DNA from: Welwitschia mirabilis
Lineage: Eukaryota > Gnetophyta > Gnetopsida > Welwitschiales
NCBI GenBank assembly: GCA_051453625.1
Contig: JBOZIK010000001.1
Span: forward strand, 107,808,252-107,867,910
Direction: 5' to 3'
DNA: 59,659 nucleotides
Numbering within the stretch: the stretch's first letter is position 1; every line of letters begins with the position of its first letter. The position numbers and the translations under genes are program-made. Shown in pieces: positions 13,330-25,324 of this stretch. The notes under the pieces were generated by a model that was given only the letters and a program-made list of their open reading frames with translations, made no database searches and was not told where the DNA came from.

Positions 13330-14888
13330 TTTCATACTTTTGATTCATTTATTTGGTCTAACGCTAGACATGATATGGCTTTCATAGCTTTAATGCTTGA
13401 CAAAGTTTATCTTTCCACAAATGATGGCATTTATCTTTAGACTCTGGTTAAATTTGATTAAATATAGTCTCTTTTAGATCACTTCCCTTTTATTTGGGCT
13501 AACTCTATAACAAGACATTACATTTCTTCTAAAGACCTCTTTATTTTAAATACTACTTTTTTAAATAATAAGCATGTGTGTCTATTTTGATGTAAATCTA
13601 TAATGTATTTCATAATTCTTTAGAAGAAATAGAATGGACTTATTCATAAACTAATGTAGTCTAATACTTACAGTGTTTTACCAAACATACAAGTATAGTG
13701 ATTGCTTCTAAGTTTTGGACTAGAAAATAAGAATTATAAGTCANNNNNNNNNNNNNNNNNNNNNNNNNNNNNNNNNNNNNNNNNNNNNNNNNNNNNNNNN
13801 NNNNNNNNNNNNNNNNNNNNNNNNNNNNNNNNNNNNNNNNNNNCATTCTATTTCTTCCAAAGACCTCTTTCTTTTAAATACTACCTTTTTAAACACAAGC
13901 ATGTGTGTCTATTTTGATGCAAATCTAGAATGTATTTCATAAGTCTTTACAAGAAATAGGGTGGATTTATTTATGAACTAATGTAGTCTAACACTTATAA
14001 TGTTTTACCAAACATACAAGTACAATGATTGCTTCTAATTTTTGGACTAGAAAATAAGAATTACAAGTCAAAGTCATTTCTTTTCAAAAGCTAGCAGATG
14101 GAGATCAAGCTTCAAGTATGGATTTAAAACAAATTTAGATCACCAAAGAATTATTACATGTGTTTTCATAACATAAGGTTCGTGTTTTCCATCTAAGAAC
14201 TCCTTTCTCCTAGCTTCATGTGGAAGATCAAATTACTAAAGCATTTTTCACAATTTAAAAGTATAAACAAATATCTCATAAAATTTTTACTATTTGTATC
14301 CTTAGTAATCTTGTTACCTCTACTAAGGATATTTTAGAAATATTTTATGATCACTTTTCTCAAGTTTTGACTTAAGAATAAACTAATCGTAATGCAATAG
14401 ACATGTGTTTAGAATTTATTCCAAAATTTAATACTCACACTTTTGGAGATGACAATTTCTTATATAAGTAGCAGTTTAGCTAGGCACTTAATCAACTTCA
14501 TGATGAAAACGTTCTTGGTAAAGATGACTTTCTTATAGAATTTTTTAAGAATTTTTAGTCAATTATTCAAGATACAAATTACAAGGTTTATAGAAAAGAT
14601 CTTCAATAGGGATCCTTTAGAAATAGCAAAAATGCAAGCATTATGAATCTTTTTCCTAAGGCAGGGAATAATATTGACATCAATAACTAGAGGTTAATTG
14701 TTCTCCTTAATGTTATTCATAAGATTATTGCCAAAGTAGTTGTCAATAGATTAAAGCCTTCTCTTTGATTTAATTATTAGTAAATAAATAGGTCTTGTTC
14801 AAGGAGTTAAATGCTAGATAATATTGTCATAGTAATAGAAGGTATGCATTGGGCCTTTAAATCTAATTGAATAGTCATTCTTCTCATA
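13330..14888 (+). pseudogene. Degenerate plant LINE ORF2 (endonuclease end and reverse transcriptase)
   Basis: The C-terminal endonuclease signature of plant L1-type LINEs is readable in one frame: FIWSNAR near 13,348, then LDKVYLST near 13,396 and LDHFPF near 13,474. The connecting region follows after a gap-bounded duplication (about 13,520-13,743 and 13,844-14,070). The RT palm start is clear at about 14,643-14,768: NLFPKAGNN, LIVLLNVIHKIIAKVV, NRLKPSL, followed by LDNIVIVIEGMHWAFKS at about 14,812-14,870. Multiple stops interrupt it. The reading frame breaks off at about 14,889, where a CACTA-type end begins, so a DNA transposon seems to have cut the LINE. The FADD catalytic box is not reached. 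An intact ORF2 encodes a polymerase for target-primed reverse transcription. Confidence 0.8.
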
Positions 14889-14889
14889 T

Positions 14890-15366
14890 TACTAGAAATA
14901 TAGCCTTTTAAGGCATTTATGAAATGTCTTAAAAGGCCTTAAAAACTACCCTAAAAACGTTTAAGGCCTTTCTTTAAAAAACATCTTAAAAATCCTTACC
15001 ATTAGTTACCTAGAGGTTTTTAAGGCATTTGTTATAAAAATCTTAAAAGGATAATTTTTAAGATGTTTCAATAAGAAACTTTTTAAAAGGTACTTTAAGC
15101 AATTAGTCAATAAGTTCCTTAAAAGACACTTTTTAAGGCATTTCTATGGAAATAATCTAACAGACACCTTTTAAGATGTCTCTAGGGGGGAAAATACTTA
15201 AAAGCTAAAAGACATTTTTAAGGCATTTCTTAAAAAAAAATCCTTAAAAAGTCTTTTAAGGAATTGTTTTAGAAACGCCTTAAAAAACTCTCATTTAGGA
15301 CATTTTCATAAAAAATCCTTAAAAAGTGGCTTTAAGGCATTTATTGATAAATGTATTAAAAGGTAT
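14890..15366. mobile_element. CACTA-type transposon terminus with subterminal repeat array
   Basis: The segment opens TACTAGAAATATAGCC, one C-to-T change from a canonical CACTA end. It then contains many direct and inverted copies of a ~10-base motif TTTTTAAGGC/GCCTTAAAAA over ~470 bases (14,903 to about 15,366). Dense subterminal repeats next to a CACTA end are the hallmark of En/Spm elements, where they bind the element's own protein. It begins exactly where the LINE reading frame stops. The opposite end was not found in this window, so element length and autonomy are unknown. Confidence 0.65.
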
Positions 15367-15553
15367 AACTTGAATTTTAAAAAAGAAGAATGTGTTTTTT
15401 TGTGAATTTTCGTTTTACTTCCACATAAACCTTAGTAACCAATGTGATATCAATCATGAAACTAATATGAGAATAAGATAATTATTCAAAGTGAGTCTTC
15501 TAATCCTGACAAACTCATATGAATAATTCTAAAAACTAAATGTTTTTTTGGTA

Positions 15554-17073
15554 TATAATAGAATTGTCCAACTAATATTTTGTTTCCGACCTTGAATGGA
15601 TTACAAAATAAAACCTTTAGAATAAATAAATTATCTTTGGTTCTTTTATTAGAAAAACTATATAAATATTAAGTCTTCTNNNNNNNNNNNNNNNNNNNNN
15701 NNNNNNNNNNNNNNNNNNNNNNNNNNNNNNNNNNNNNNNNNNNNNNNNNNNNNNNNNNNNNNNNNNNNNNNNNNNNNNNATATAATAGAATTGTCCAACT
15801 AATATTTTGTTTCCAATGATGAATGTATTACAAAATAAAACCTTTAGAAGAAAAAAATTATATTTGGTTCTTTTATTAGTAAAACTATATAAATATTAAG
15901 TCTTCTTAAAAAGTATTACCTTCATTTTTAACTTTATTATTTATTTATATTTTATAAGTAATATTTTTTTTCCTATAAATGTGGACCATAAGGGTTGCAA
16001 TCACCTTTCTNNNNNNNNNNNNNNNNNNNNNNNNNNNNNNNNNNNNNNNNNNNNNNNNNNNNNNNNNNNNNNNNNNNNNNNNNNNNNNNNNNNNNNNNNN
16101 NNNNNNNNNNNNNNNNNNNNNNNNNNNNNNNNNNNNNNNNNNNNNNNNNNNNNNNNNNNNNNNNNNNNNNNNNNNNNNNNNNNNNNNNNNNNNNNNNNNN
16201 NNNNCATCATGAGGATCCTTCAACTACCAAATTTAAATCCTACTAAATTATGGATTTTGAAATCATGTGTCCAAAAAGCAAGAAAAACTTATAAGATAAA
16301 ATAATTGATTTTAAATCAATACATATCTATAATCTAGATTGAGTCTCTGTGTTCTGGATTTAGCTCCATTACAAATCAGCTCTTATATATAATTTTATTA
16401 TTAAGCCCTTAATGCTTATAAAGGAACTTTTTTCCTTTGAATATCATAATACNNNNNNNNNNNNNNNNNNNNNNNNNNNNNNCTTTGGTTCTTTTATTAG
16501 AAAAACTATATAAATATTAAGTCTTCTTAAAAATTATTGCCTTTATTTTTAACTTCATTATTTATTTCTATTTATAAGTAATATTTTTTTCCAATAAATG
16601 TGGATCATAAGGGTTGCAATCACCTTTCATATTTTTGTTAGCTTTGAAATTCCTAAATTAAAGTGCAATTCAAAATGTTCAAATGACATATGACTTGTGT
16701 TCATTTAAGTATAAGTTCTAGAGCTTATTGACAAAGTACTTGGATAGGTTACCATTGATGTAGACCTCATTGAAGGCTTATCATTGTGCTTTTAATAAAT
16801 ACAATGAATGAATTGCTAGGGAGTCATCATGAGGATCCTCCAACTACCAAACTTAAATCCTACTAAATTATGGATTTTAAAATCATGTGTCCATAAAACA
16901 TGGAAAACTTATCAGATAAAATAAATGATTTTAAATTAGTCCACATCTATAATCTAGATCAAGCCTCTGTGTTCTAGGTTTAGCTCCATCAGAAATCAGC
17001 TCTTATATATAATTTTATTATGAAGCTCTTAATGCTTATAAAGACACTTTTTTTCTTTGAATATCTTAATACA
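15554..17073. repeat. Triplicated non-coding segment around gaps
   Basis: 15,554-15,679 matches 15,780-15,905 across a 100-N gap, and the larger stretch from about 15,633 to 16,452 matches 16,483-17,073 across a 30-N gap, the first copy also holding a 194-N gap. Shared anchors include TATAATAGAATTGTCCAACT, ACTATATAAATATTAAGTCTTCT and CATGAGGATCCT. No reading frame is conserved between copies. Confidence 0.75.
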
Positions 17074-17079
17074 ACTTCC

Positions 17080-18440
17080 TAGCCTATGTAGGGAAATACC
17101 AAAGAAAATGAATGAGAAAATACCATGGTTCTCAAGCTTGGCTATGTTGTAGTTGTAGTAATATATTCATTCTTAGAATATTAATACTTCTATTAATATC
17201 ATCACCTTGAAATTGCAAATTAGAAATTAATTAAAATCACTAGTTTATTTAGAAGTTTAAGGTCTAAAATATTAGTAATTCAAAGCATGTAATCTAAAAT
17301 GGTTCTTAAGCCTTTCCATCTTAAGAGGAAGTATAGATACATATATTTTGCGTTACTCTTATGATTTACATTTAAAAATGACCACATTATAATAATGATA
17401 GGATTTCATATTTGTCTAAATTACTTTTAGTTTGTAAGATACAATTTTTTCACCATAACATTTTTGTTAACATAAATAAAATTGAAAAGGACATAAGAAA
17501 GTTTATTAAAAATGAAGTGCATGAAATCACTAATTATTCTTAAACATCAATATGCTATTGGTAACATAATGTCTTTTGAACATCTCTTACTATAAATGAT
17601 CTTGGTGCATTTGTTGATCTATTGATAGCTAAGATCACTCTCTTTACCTTTCATTAATATGAGGAATTGCACTATAGAAAAGTACACATTTCTATGTATT
17701 ATTTATTTTTATTCACTATCCCAAACATAGCGGTATAGAATAAACATAAGGATATAAACTCCCAAGAGCTCTAGACCACTTGGTTTCATATTAGGAACTA
17801 TACTACTTAAATCTTAAGGTTTTCATTAAGGATATTAGTATCAATCTCTCAATGTAGTAACTTGAGGTAAGAATTCCTTATTTGAAGTTCTAAGGTACTT
17901 ATAATCTAACTAGGTTAAAGTTAGAAATAACATAGAAAATAAGAATAGGTGTAATTTATTGTCAAAGAGCTAAATACTCACTAAAACATACTAACTATTG
18001 CAACTTATAATCTTCTTAAAACAAAGCCTGCATGTGACATAGTTTAGCTATAAATTTGTAAAGAAGAGAAATTTATTAAATAAGCTAATCTAATAAAGTA
18101 CCTTTGTAACATGATTAATTTTCTAAATCAAAATACCAATGTAGTAAAATTGTTAAGATAAATAAAATATAAAATATGAAACCTATAAATAAAGGGAGAG
18201 AGTGAAGTTTTAATGCAAACAACTTCAAGTTTTAAAAAAGAATTAGCTATAAATAAAAGAGGTCATCTATAGTAAAGGGATGAGATAAGGCAACTAAGCA
18301 TGAAAAAAAGTAAGTTAAAATCATAAACTAGAGAGATTTCTTGTTGATGCTATAAGATAATAGAAATATTAAGAAAAAATTTCCTACTTAGAACAATAAA
18401 ACATTAGAGAGAAAAAAAGGAAGGCATTGGTGCTATAACT
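17080..18440. other. Anonymous AT-rich sequence
   Basis: No transposon domain, terminal repeat, RNA gene or conserved frame is visible in this interval. Confidence 0.5.
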
Positions 18441-18749
18441 TCAAATGATCGGCCTAATGAAGAAACCAAAATGTACTTGTTCAAATAAGGTAGTCAGAGC
18501 ACAAATAACTTGAATGTTCTGTAATGTAAGATCATTCTTTGGTATGTTACTTCTAGTACCTCCTTTAATTTTAGTATCTGTTACAACCATAAAAGATGGT
18601 AATGCACCCAAACATTGAACATCAACAATGCTAACTATTAAACAATATAAGTAATCAAGTGGATGATTTTTGCATTGAAGCATGCATCTGTCAACTAAAA
18701 GGCATCCATTCCTATGTACCAAGAAATTTATGAACTCTTCTTTTATCAA
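18441..18749 (-). CDS. Short hypothetical frame (102 codons)
   Basis: An uninterrupted 102-codon frame reads leftward from an ATG at 18,749, with a Cys-rich central part (HRNGCLLVDRCMLQCKN) and no recognised domain. The duplicate at 20,717-20,960 is several percent diverged and carries changes that do not look protein-preserving. It may be a fragment of a transposon protein or chance. I assign no function. Confidence 0.15.
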   Translation of the reverse strand: MIKEEFINFLVHRNGCLLVDRCMLQCKNHPLDYLYCLIVSIVDVQCLGALPSFMVVTDTKIKGGTRSNIPKNDLTLQNIQVICALTTLFEQVHFGFFIRPII

Positions 18750-19935
18750 AAAAATTGTGATTTTTCCAATTATCAGAGATTCAAAGGCATTACAAAAATA
18801 GAATATAAAGAAAATAGGAATTTCTTAGAAAACACACACAAAGTAGTAAAACCATAAACCATGATGAATTAAATGGAAATATCTTTGTTCCCCCTAGTCG
18901 TGAAATCTTTTATAAGCATTCTAATGCATGTGTAAAATCCTATATATACTAAAACTATGATGGCAACTAAGTAAACATTAAAATGATGATTTTTAAAATT
19001 TTCTTTTAACAAATAAATGCAGATTGACTCATAAAACCTCTGTGAGTTGTATGAAATAGAATTAAAAAAATACTCAAAAACTAGTAGATATATATCATAA
19101 AAAAGTAGTAGACATATATCAAGCTAAGAAGATAAGCAACCTTGGCAAGTTTATACATAGTTTCCTATGATATTTTATAAAGGTAAATATAAGAAGGCAG
19201 TTAAATAGATTGTGCAAGATATATCATGAAAATTATAGAAACTTCATTAAATCACAATCATAGATTTAACTTTAATCATTATCCAAAAATTAAGAAAACT
19301 CTCAATTATCATGCTGAATGCTAAAGCAAACTTTACAGGTAATGAAAGAAATATAAAAAAGGCAAGCTAGTCACATGCTAATCATAATATAATAATTTAG
19401 GGGAATTCTATAGATTAGAATCTATGTATGAATGTGGATAGGTACCATTTGTTTATAGTAAAATATCTTATGTTGTATTTTGCTATATTTTTATGTATCT
19501 TAAAGTCTTAATCCTTTATGTTGATGACAATACTTAGAACTAATGATTAACCTAATTCCATTCAACTTTAAAGTAATTAAATATCTTATGGAAATACATC
19601 AAGGGATATACATAGATGTGAATGGTTGTTATTGATCTGTAACAAACTCTCATGTTATACATTTAGTCATCCTTATATGTTTTTATCTTGTATGTTAATG
19701 AAAAACTATGAAGTAATGGTGAATACCCTTCTAGTTTAAATACATGATATGCCTCTATTTTAATCAGCTTATATTTTCTTACTAATATAATAAGATTAAT
19801 AGACCTTTGATTCCTGATTTTTTTCCCTAGTACCCTTTCAAGGTTTTTCACTTAAATTCACATGTTGTTACATGTGTTCTTTATTATATATCTACCCTTG
19901 GGATATGATGTAATAGTTGGTAATAAGTGTTATAA

Positions 19936-20241
19936 TTGGAGGATTTTGTAAATATTTTTCTTACAGAGATGGATAGAAATTATATGGTACAAAATAAGTT
20001 CAATAGAAAAATTTTCATCCCTTGGAAGCTTAAAAGCTCAATGTTATTAAGGGTAATTCCTAGTGTTAGGACTAGAGTCCATGGCATAGAAAATGTGATT
20101 ACATTGCCTTTTGTTTCTTTATCTTATATTTCTAATGTAATCATCCTTCTCACAAATCTTCTCTTATTATTTAATGACATTATTAATAGAAAAAGGGAAA
20201 CATGTTTAAATAGATGTGAAAGAGATAAAAAGATGTACTGA
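19936..20241 (+). CDS. Short hypothetical frame, copy 1 (101 codons)
   Basis: The frame starts MEDFVNIFLTEMDRNYMV and includes a basic segment followed by a hydrophobic run (VITLPFVSLSYISN). The cognate frame at 22,232-22,567 stays open over most of its length despite substitutions, which weakly favours a once-coding segment. No family recognised. It could be a transposon-derived exon. Confidence 0.2.
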   Translation: MEDFVNIFLTEMDRNYMVQNKFNRKIFIPWKLKSSMLLRVIPSVRTRVHGIENVITLPFVSLSYISNVIILLTNLLLLFNDIINRKRETCLNRCERDKKMY

Positions 20242-22231
20242 TTTTGTATCATAAGTTCCCTTGGTTTGCTATTGTGTATTGTACTCAAGGCATGATAGCT
20301 TGGAGGCATAAAGAACAACCTATCCTCTTTATGTCTTACTTTAAATGATCACAAACATCATAGGCAAAGGAACATTTTATCTTTGCCTCTTCTTATTCAC
20401 TAATGCCATACTATAGGTTTTGAATAATAAAAATAAAATATAGAAGTAAGTGTAAGTATAGATAAAAAGATTCCCATAAATATCTTGTCTTTAATTAGTT
20501 ATTAATATGGAGTGTGTGCTCAAGTACCTTAACACAAATTAATTCAATACTATTAATAAAAAGCTGGTTGTAATGGATGTAAGTATTACATCAAAGTCTT
20601 GGAAGACCTTATTGAANNNNNNNNNNNNNNNNNNNNNNNNNNNNNNNNNNNNNNNNNNNNNNNNNNNNNNNNNNNNNNNNNNNNNNNNNNNNNNNNNNNN
20701 NNNNNNNNNNNNNNNNAAATAAGGTAGTCAGATCACAAATAATTTGAATGTTTTGTAATGCAAGATCACCCTTTGGTATGATACTTCTAGTACCTCATTT
20801 AATTTTAGTATCCATTACAATGATAAAAGATGGTAATGCACCCAAACATTAAACATCAACAATTCTAACTAATGACCAATATAAGTAATCAAGTGGATGC
20901 TTTTTGCATTGAAGCATGCGTCTGTCAACAAAAAGGCACCCATTCCTACGTACTAAGAAATTTCCTAACTCTTCTTTTATCAAAAAATTTGTAATTTTTC
21001 CTATTATTAGAAATTCAAAGGCATTACAATAATAGAAGATAAATAAAATAGGAATTTCTTAGAAAACACACACAAGGTAGTAAACCATAAATCATGATGA
21101 ATTAAATGGAAAAATCTTTATTCCCCCTAGTTGTGCTCCCCAATTTCCATCTAATAAATTTAAATAAAGGTCTAAACTATCAAAAATATTTTAGAAGCAT
21201 TCTAATGCATGTGTAAAATTCTATATATACTAAAACTATGATGGCAACTAAGTAAACACTAAAATGATGATTTGTAAAATTTTCTTTTAACAAATAAATG
21301 CAAATTGACTCATAAAACCTTTGTGAGTTGTATGAAATAGAATCCAAAAAAAGTCAAAAACCAGTAGATATATATCATAAAAAAGCAGTAGACAAATATC
21401 AAGCTAAAAAGATAGGCAACCTTGGCAAGTTTATACATAGTTTCCTATGATATTTCATAAAGGTAAATACAACAAGGTAGTTAAATAGATTGTACAAGAT
21501 ATATTATGAAAATTATAGAAACTTTAATGATTTAAATCAAATCACAATCATAGATTTTACTTTAATCCTTATTCAAAAATTAAGAAAACTTTTAGTTATG
21601 ATGTTGAATACTGAAGCAAAGTTTACAAGTAATGAAAGAAATATAAAAAATGCAAGTTAGTCACATGCTAATCATCTAATACTAAAATTTAGGGGACTTC
21701 TATAGATTAGAAGCTATATACGAATGTGGATAAGTGGAATTTGTTTACAGTAAAATATCTTATGTTGTATTTTACTATATTTTTATGTGTCTTAAAGTCT
21801 TAATTCTTTATGTTGATGACAATACTTAGATCTAATGATCAACTTGATTCCATTCCACTTTAAAGTAATTAAATATCTTATGGAAATGCATCAAGTGCTA
21901 TACATAGATGTGAATGGTTGTTGTNNNNNNNNNNACAAACTCTCATGTTATGCATTTAGTAATCCTTATATGTTTTTATCTTGTATGTTAATGAAATACT
22001 AGGAAGTACTGGTGAATACCCTTCTAGTTTAAATACATGAGCTGCCTCTATTTTAATTAGCTTATATTTTCTTACTAATATAATAAGGTTAATAGACCAT
22101 TGATTCATGGTTTTTTTTTTTTGTAGTACCCTTTCAAGACTTTTCACTTAAATTCACATGTTGTTACATGTGTCCTCTATTATGTATCTACCCTTGGGCT
22201 ATGATGTAATAGTTGGTAATAAGTATTATTA

Positions 22232-22567
22232 TTGGAGGATTTTGTAAAGATTTTTCTTATGGAGATGGATAGAAATTATATGGTACAAAATAAGTTTAAT
22301 AGAAAAATTTTCATCCCTTGGAAGCTTAAAAGCTCAATTTTATTAAGGGCAATTCCTAGTGTTAGGACTAGGATCCGTGGCATAGCAAGAATTAGGACAA
22401 GGATCCATGGCATAGCACATGTGATCACATTGCCTTTTGTTTCTTTACATCATATTTCTAATGAAATCAGCCCCCTCACAAATCTTCTCTTATTAAATAA
22501 TCACATTATTGATAGAAAAAGGGAAACATGTTTAAATAGAAAAAGATGTACTGATTCTGTGTCATAA
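22232..22567 (+). CDS. Short hypothetical frame, copy 2, with in-frame 30-bp duplication
   Basis: This is the counterpart of the frame at 19,936. A 30-base tandem duplication, TTAGGACTAGGATCCGTGGC then TTAGGACAAGGATCCATGGC (about 22,362-22,421), adds ten residues in frame (RTRIRGIA/RTRIHGIA). The reading frame stays open to 22,567. No function assigned. Confidence 0.2.
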   Translation: MEDFVKIFLMEMDRNYMVQNKFNRKIFIPWKLKSSILLRAIPSVRTRIRGIARIRTRIHGIAHVITLPFVSLHHISNEISPLTNLLLLNNHIIDRKRETCLNRKRCTDSVS

Positions 22568-22949
22568 GTTCCCTTGGTTTTACTATTATGTATTATACTC
22601 AGTGCATGATAGCTTGGAGGCATAAAGCACAATCTATCCTCTTTATGTCTCTATTTTAATTTTATTTTTACTTTAAATTATCAAAAACATCATAGCCAAA
22701 CGAACATTTTGTCTTTGCCTCTTCTCATTCACTAATGCCATACTATAGGTTTTGCAATAATAGAAATAAAATATAGAAGTGAACATAAGTATAGATAAAA
22801 AGATTCCCATAAATATCATGTCTTTAATTAATTATTAATATGGAGTGTGTGCTTAAGTACCTTAAGATAAATTAATTCAATACTATTAATAAAAAGCTAA
22901 TTGCAATGGATGTAAGTATTACATCAAAGTCTTGGAAGACCTTATTGAA

Positions 22950-24450
22950 AAAACTAAAAACAATGGGGATAGTAAAGGTGGACGACTAAAAATCCAAAAA
23001 GATCCTAGCTAGACGAATGACATGTTTTAGATAACTCTTAGATATGTGTTAACTTAACAAGAATTCACAAAGTCCTAGAAGATATTGCATCTTTTAGAGT
23101 TTTATATCACTTTTATCACTTGTCAAAATGAAAGGTATTTTACATTACAATATGGTCAAAATCAATGGTTAAATATTCAAAAGATAAAAATATTAATTCA
23201 TGAAAAAATGACTACTAGCATAAGTGTTATGAACTTGAGATCATAAAATCATATTCCCTCATTATATGCTTCCTGTGTATTCTCTATAAAATGCAAATTA
23301 GGTAATCATGTCATATTGATAGGATATATAGGTGAAATTCCTTTGAATGCTAAAATTCAAATATCCTAACTAACTCATTAACTGAAATTTAAAAATTCCA
23401 TCTATTTAAAATTCAATTTTTGAAGAATTTAAAAAATAAAAAACAATAAGATGCAAGCGAATGTTGGAAAAAAAAAAACAACTTGGAAAATCATTTGCTT
23501 TCTTATATTTAAGAAGGAAACAAATTCAATATAATAATTTCTAGTGATGATTAAAATGGCATATTTCTTTGAATATTAATAATTTTAAATTATTTTTTAC
23601 ATCATTATATTAGTACCTAAGAGTAACAGAGGATGTAATAGGTATATAAGTAGACAGTTCAAGACCATTGTTACCCTACATGTGATTATCTAAATAATTT
23701 CAGATTACATAGGATTTTGAGAATGAAAAATAGCTTTATCACCCTCAAAGCAACCATCTTATTGTTTTAACAATCAGTTTGAATTCATCATGTAAAGAAA
23801 TATTGAATGATAATTTCAAGCAAAGATATATTGTAGTTTGATTGTAAATTTGATCAACAACCTTCTTATGATAGTGCCATTTGTAATGCTTGCTATTAAT
23901 TAAATTTTGTAGTATACATATCAAATCCTTGAATGTAGGTTATAATGAAGATCTAAATATTATTCCCCAACATTCACTGTGCTAGCATCATTCCTCAGAA
24001 TTTTATCTTATTTTTATTTTCCATGTAGAGGAGTTATCTTTATGAATATTGATAATTAGTTAATCTTTATAATAATAAGTTCCCATATTTTGGATCAGTA
24101 TCATAATTAGATGATGAGATATGCTAATAGAATACCATCTAAGATACAAATATCTACTAGTCTTAAGGAATAATCTTATAAGATAGTAGTAAGACAATAG
24201 TAAGACCTATAATGTTACATTGAAAAAAGTCTTCTGTAGTGAAAGATCAGAGGAGCAAAAGGCAAAATAAATATAGAAATCAGAATTATGACACAAGAAA
24301 GCATAAATATATTAAGGATTTTAGTTTAAAATTATTAGTTTTAAAGCATTAAATTCTAATAATTTAGTTTTTTTAAACTATTTTATGTTTAACCCTTAAT
24401 TTTTTAATTGTTTACCTTAATGTGTTAATTGTTTTTAAAAAGGTTTTTAC
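22950..24450. other. Anonymous AT-rich sequence
   Basis: No coding frame of note, terminal repeat or RNA gene is visible. A poly-A run sits near 23,468-23,480. Confidence 0.5.
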
Positions 24451-24499
24451 TTGTATCTTTGTAGTGATCTGAATTTATCTGAGTCTACACTCAGAATCA

Positions 24500-25320
24500 T
24501 TCTTCCTTAAGGATATACATGGTAAATTAATCAAGAGAAACAGGATTATTCTACTTACAATAAAAACTCAAACAAAAGAAAAACAAGATGTTGAGATTAA
24601 AAGTGATCTTTAGTTGATGACATAAGGGAGTTAAATGCTCCAAAGGTTTAATTCATTCATCCTTTATTCCATCTTTACTTCAATAATTATTGTATCATGA
24701 AACATGTAGTAGATCATCAAGTTATCAAGGCTTGGCATAGAGGCATAATCTTATCTACCACATGAGCATTAGTGAGTTATTTAGTCCTCTTGATAATTCA
24801 TAGCCCTTTATAAGAATAGAAAATGTAAACTAAAGTGCACAAGTTTCATCAAATAATAGCAACTATATATAAAAAAATTAACTTAAAATAATTCACATGA
24901 ACCTAAAGATTATGATTAGCATTTTCTTATAATTAACAATAAAAGAATGAACCTATTTTAAGAACTAATTATACCTAAATATTATTAATGACATATGAAA
25001 TGTGTAATAACAATGAAAGGGTTTAAATTAATTATTTTATTAAAACTAAAATAAATATACACTACATTATGAGAGAAGGGTAAAAGAGAAGGATTTCTCA
25101 ACTAGCCTTGGCTCATTCTGCCCCTAAGAAAGATATTAGATGATCATGACATTCTAGCCTTCAAGTCTTTCCCACATTAATCCCACTAAAGATTCTTACA
25201 AATGAGGGATCAATTTTTTTTTATAAATGAGGAAAGGCATAGAGAGGCTTTTTCATGATTACATTAGGTATTTTCTTTATGCGTTAGATGGCAGTTACAT
25301 AAGGGAGGTTACTTAAGGGT
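24500..25320 (-). mobile_element. Family L long LTR, copy B (partial, Gypsy-like)
   Basis: Same orientation as copy A. The stretch 24,600-24,790 (GTTGATGACATAAGGG, then ATCATCAAGTTATCAAGG) aligns with 11,880-12,060. On the minus strand a TATA-like box (CTCATTTATAAAAAAA) lies at about 25,232-25,214, matching the promoter position of copy A. The LTR is cut on the right, apparently by the sequence that starts TGTCACATCC at 25,325. Confidence 0.45.
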
Positions 25321-25324
25321 AGTT

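Larger units (their letters stand above)
18485..22948. repeat. 2.1-2.2-kb near-duplicate across a 100-N gap
   Basis: 18,485-20,616 is repeated in the same order as 20,717-22,948. The left copy ends at the gap (CTTGGAAGACCTTATTGAA) and the right copy starts at it (AAATAAGGTAGTCAGATCAC). The right copy has small indels: a ~60-base addition near 21,130, a 30-base internal duplication near 22,360-22,420, and loss of a few bases elsewhere. The divergence exceeds sequencing error and fits two haplotypes or two paralogous contigs. Confidence 0.85.
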
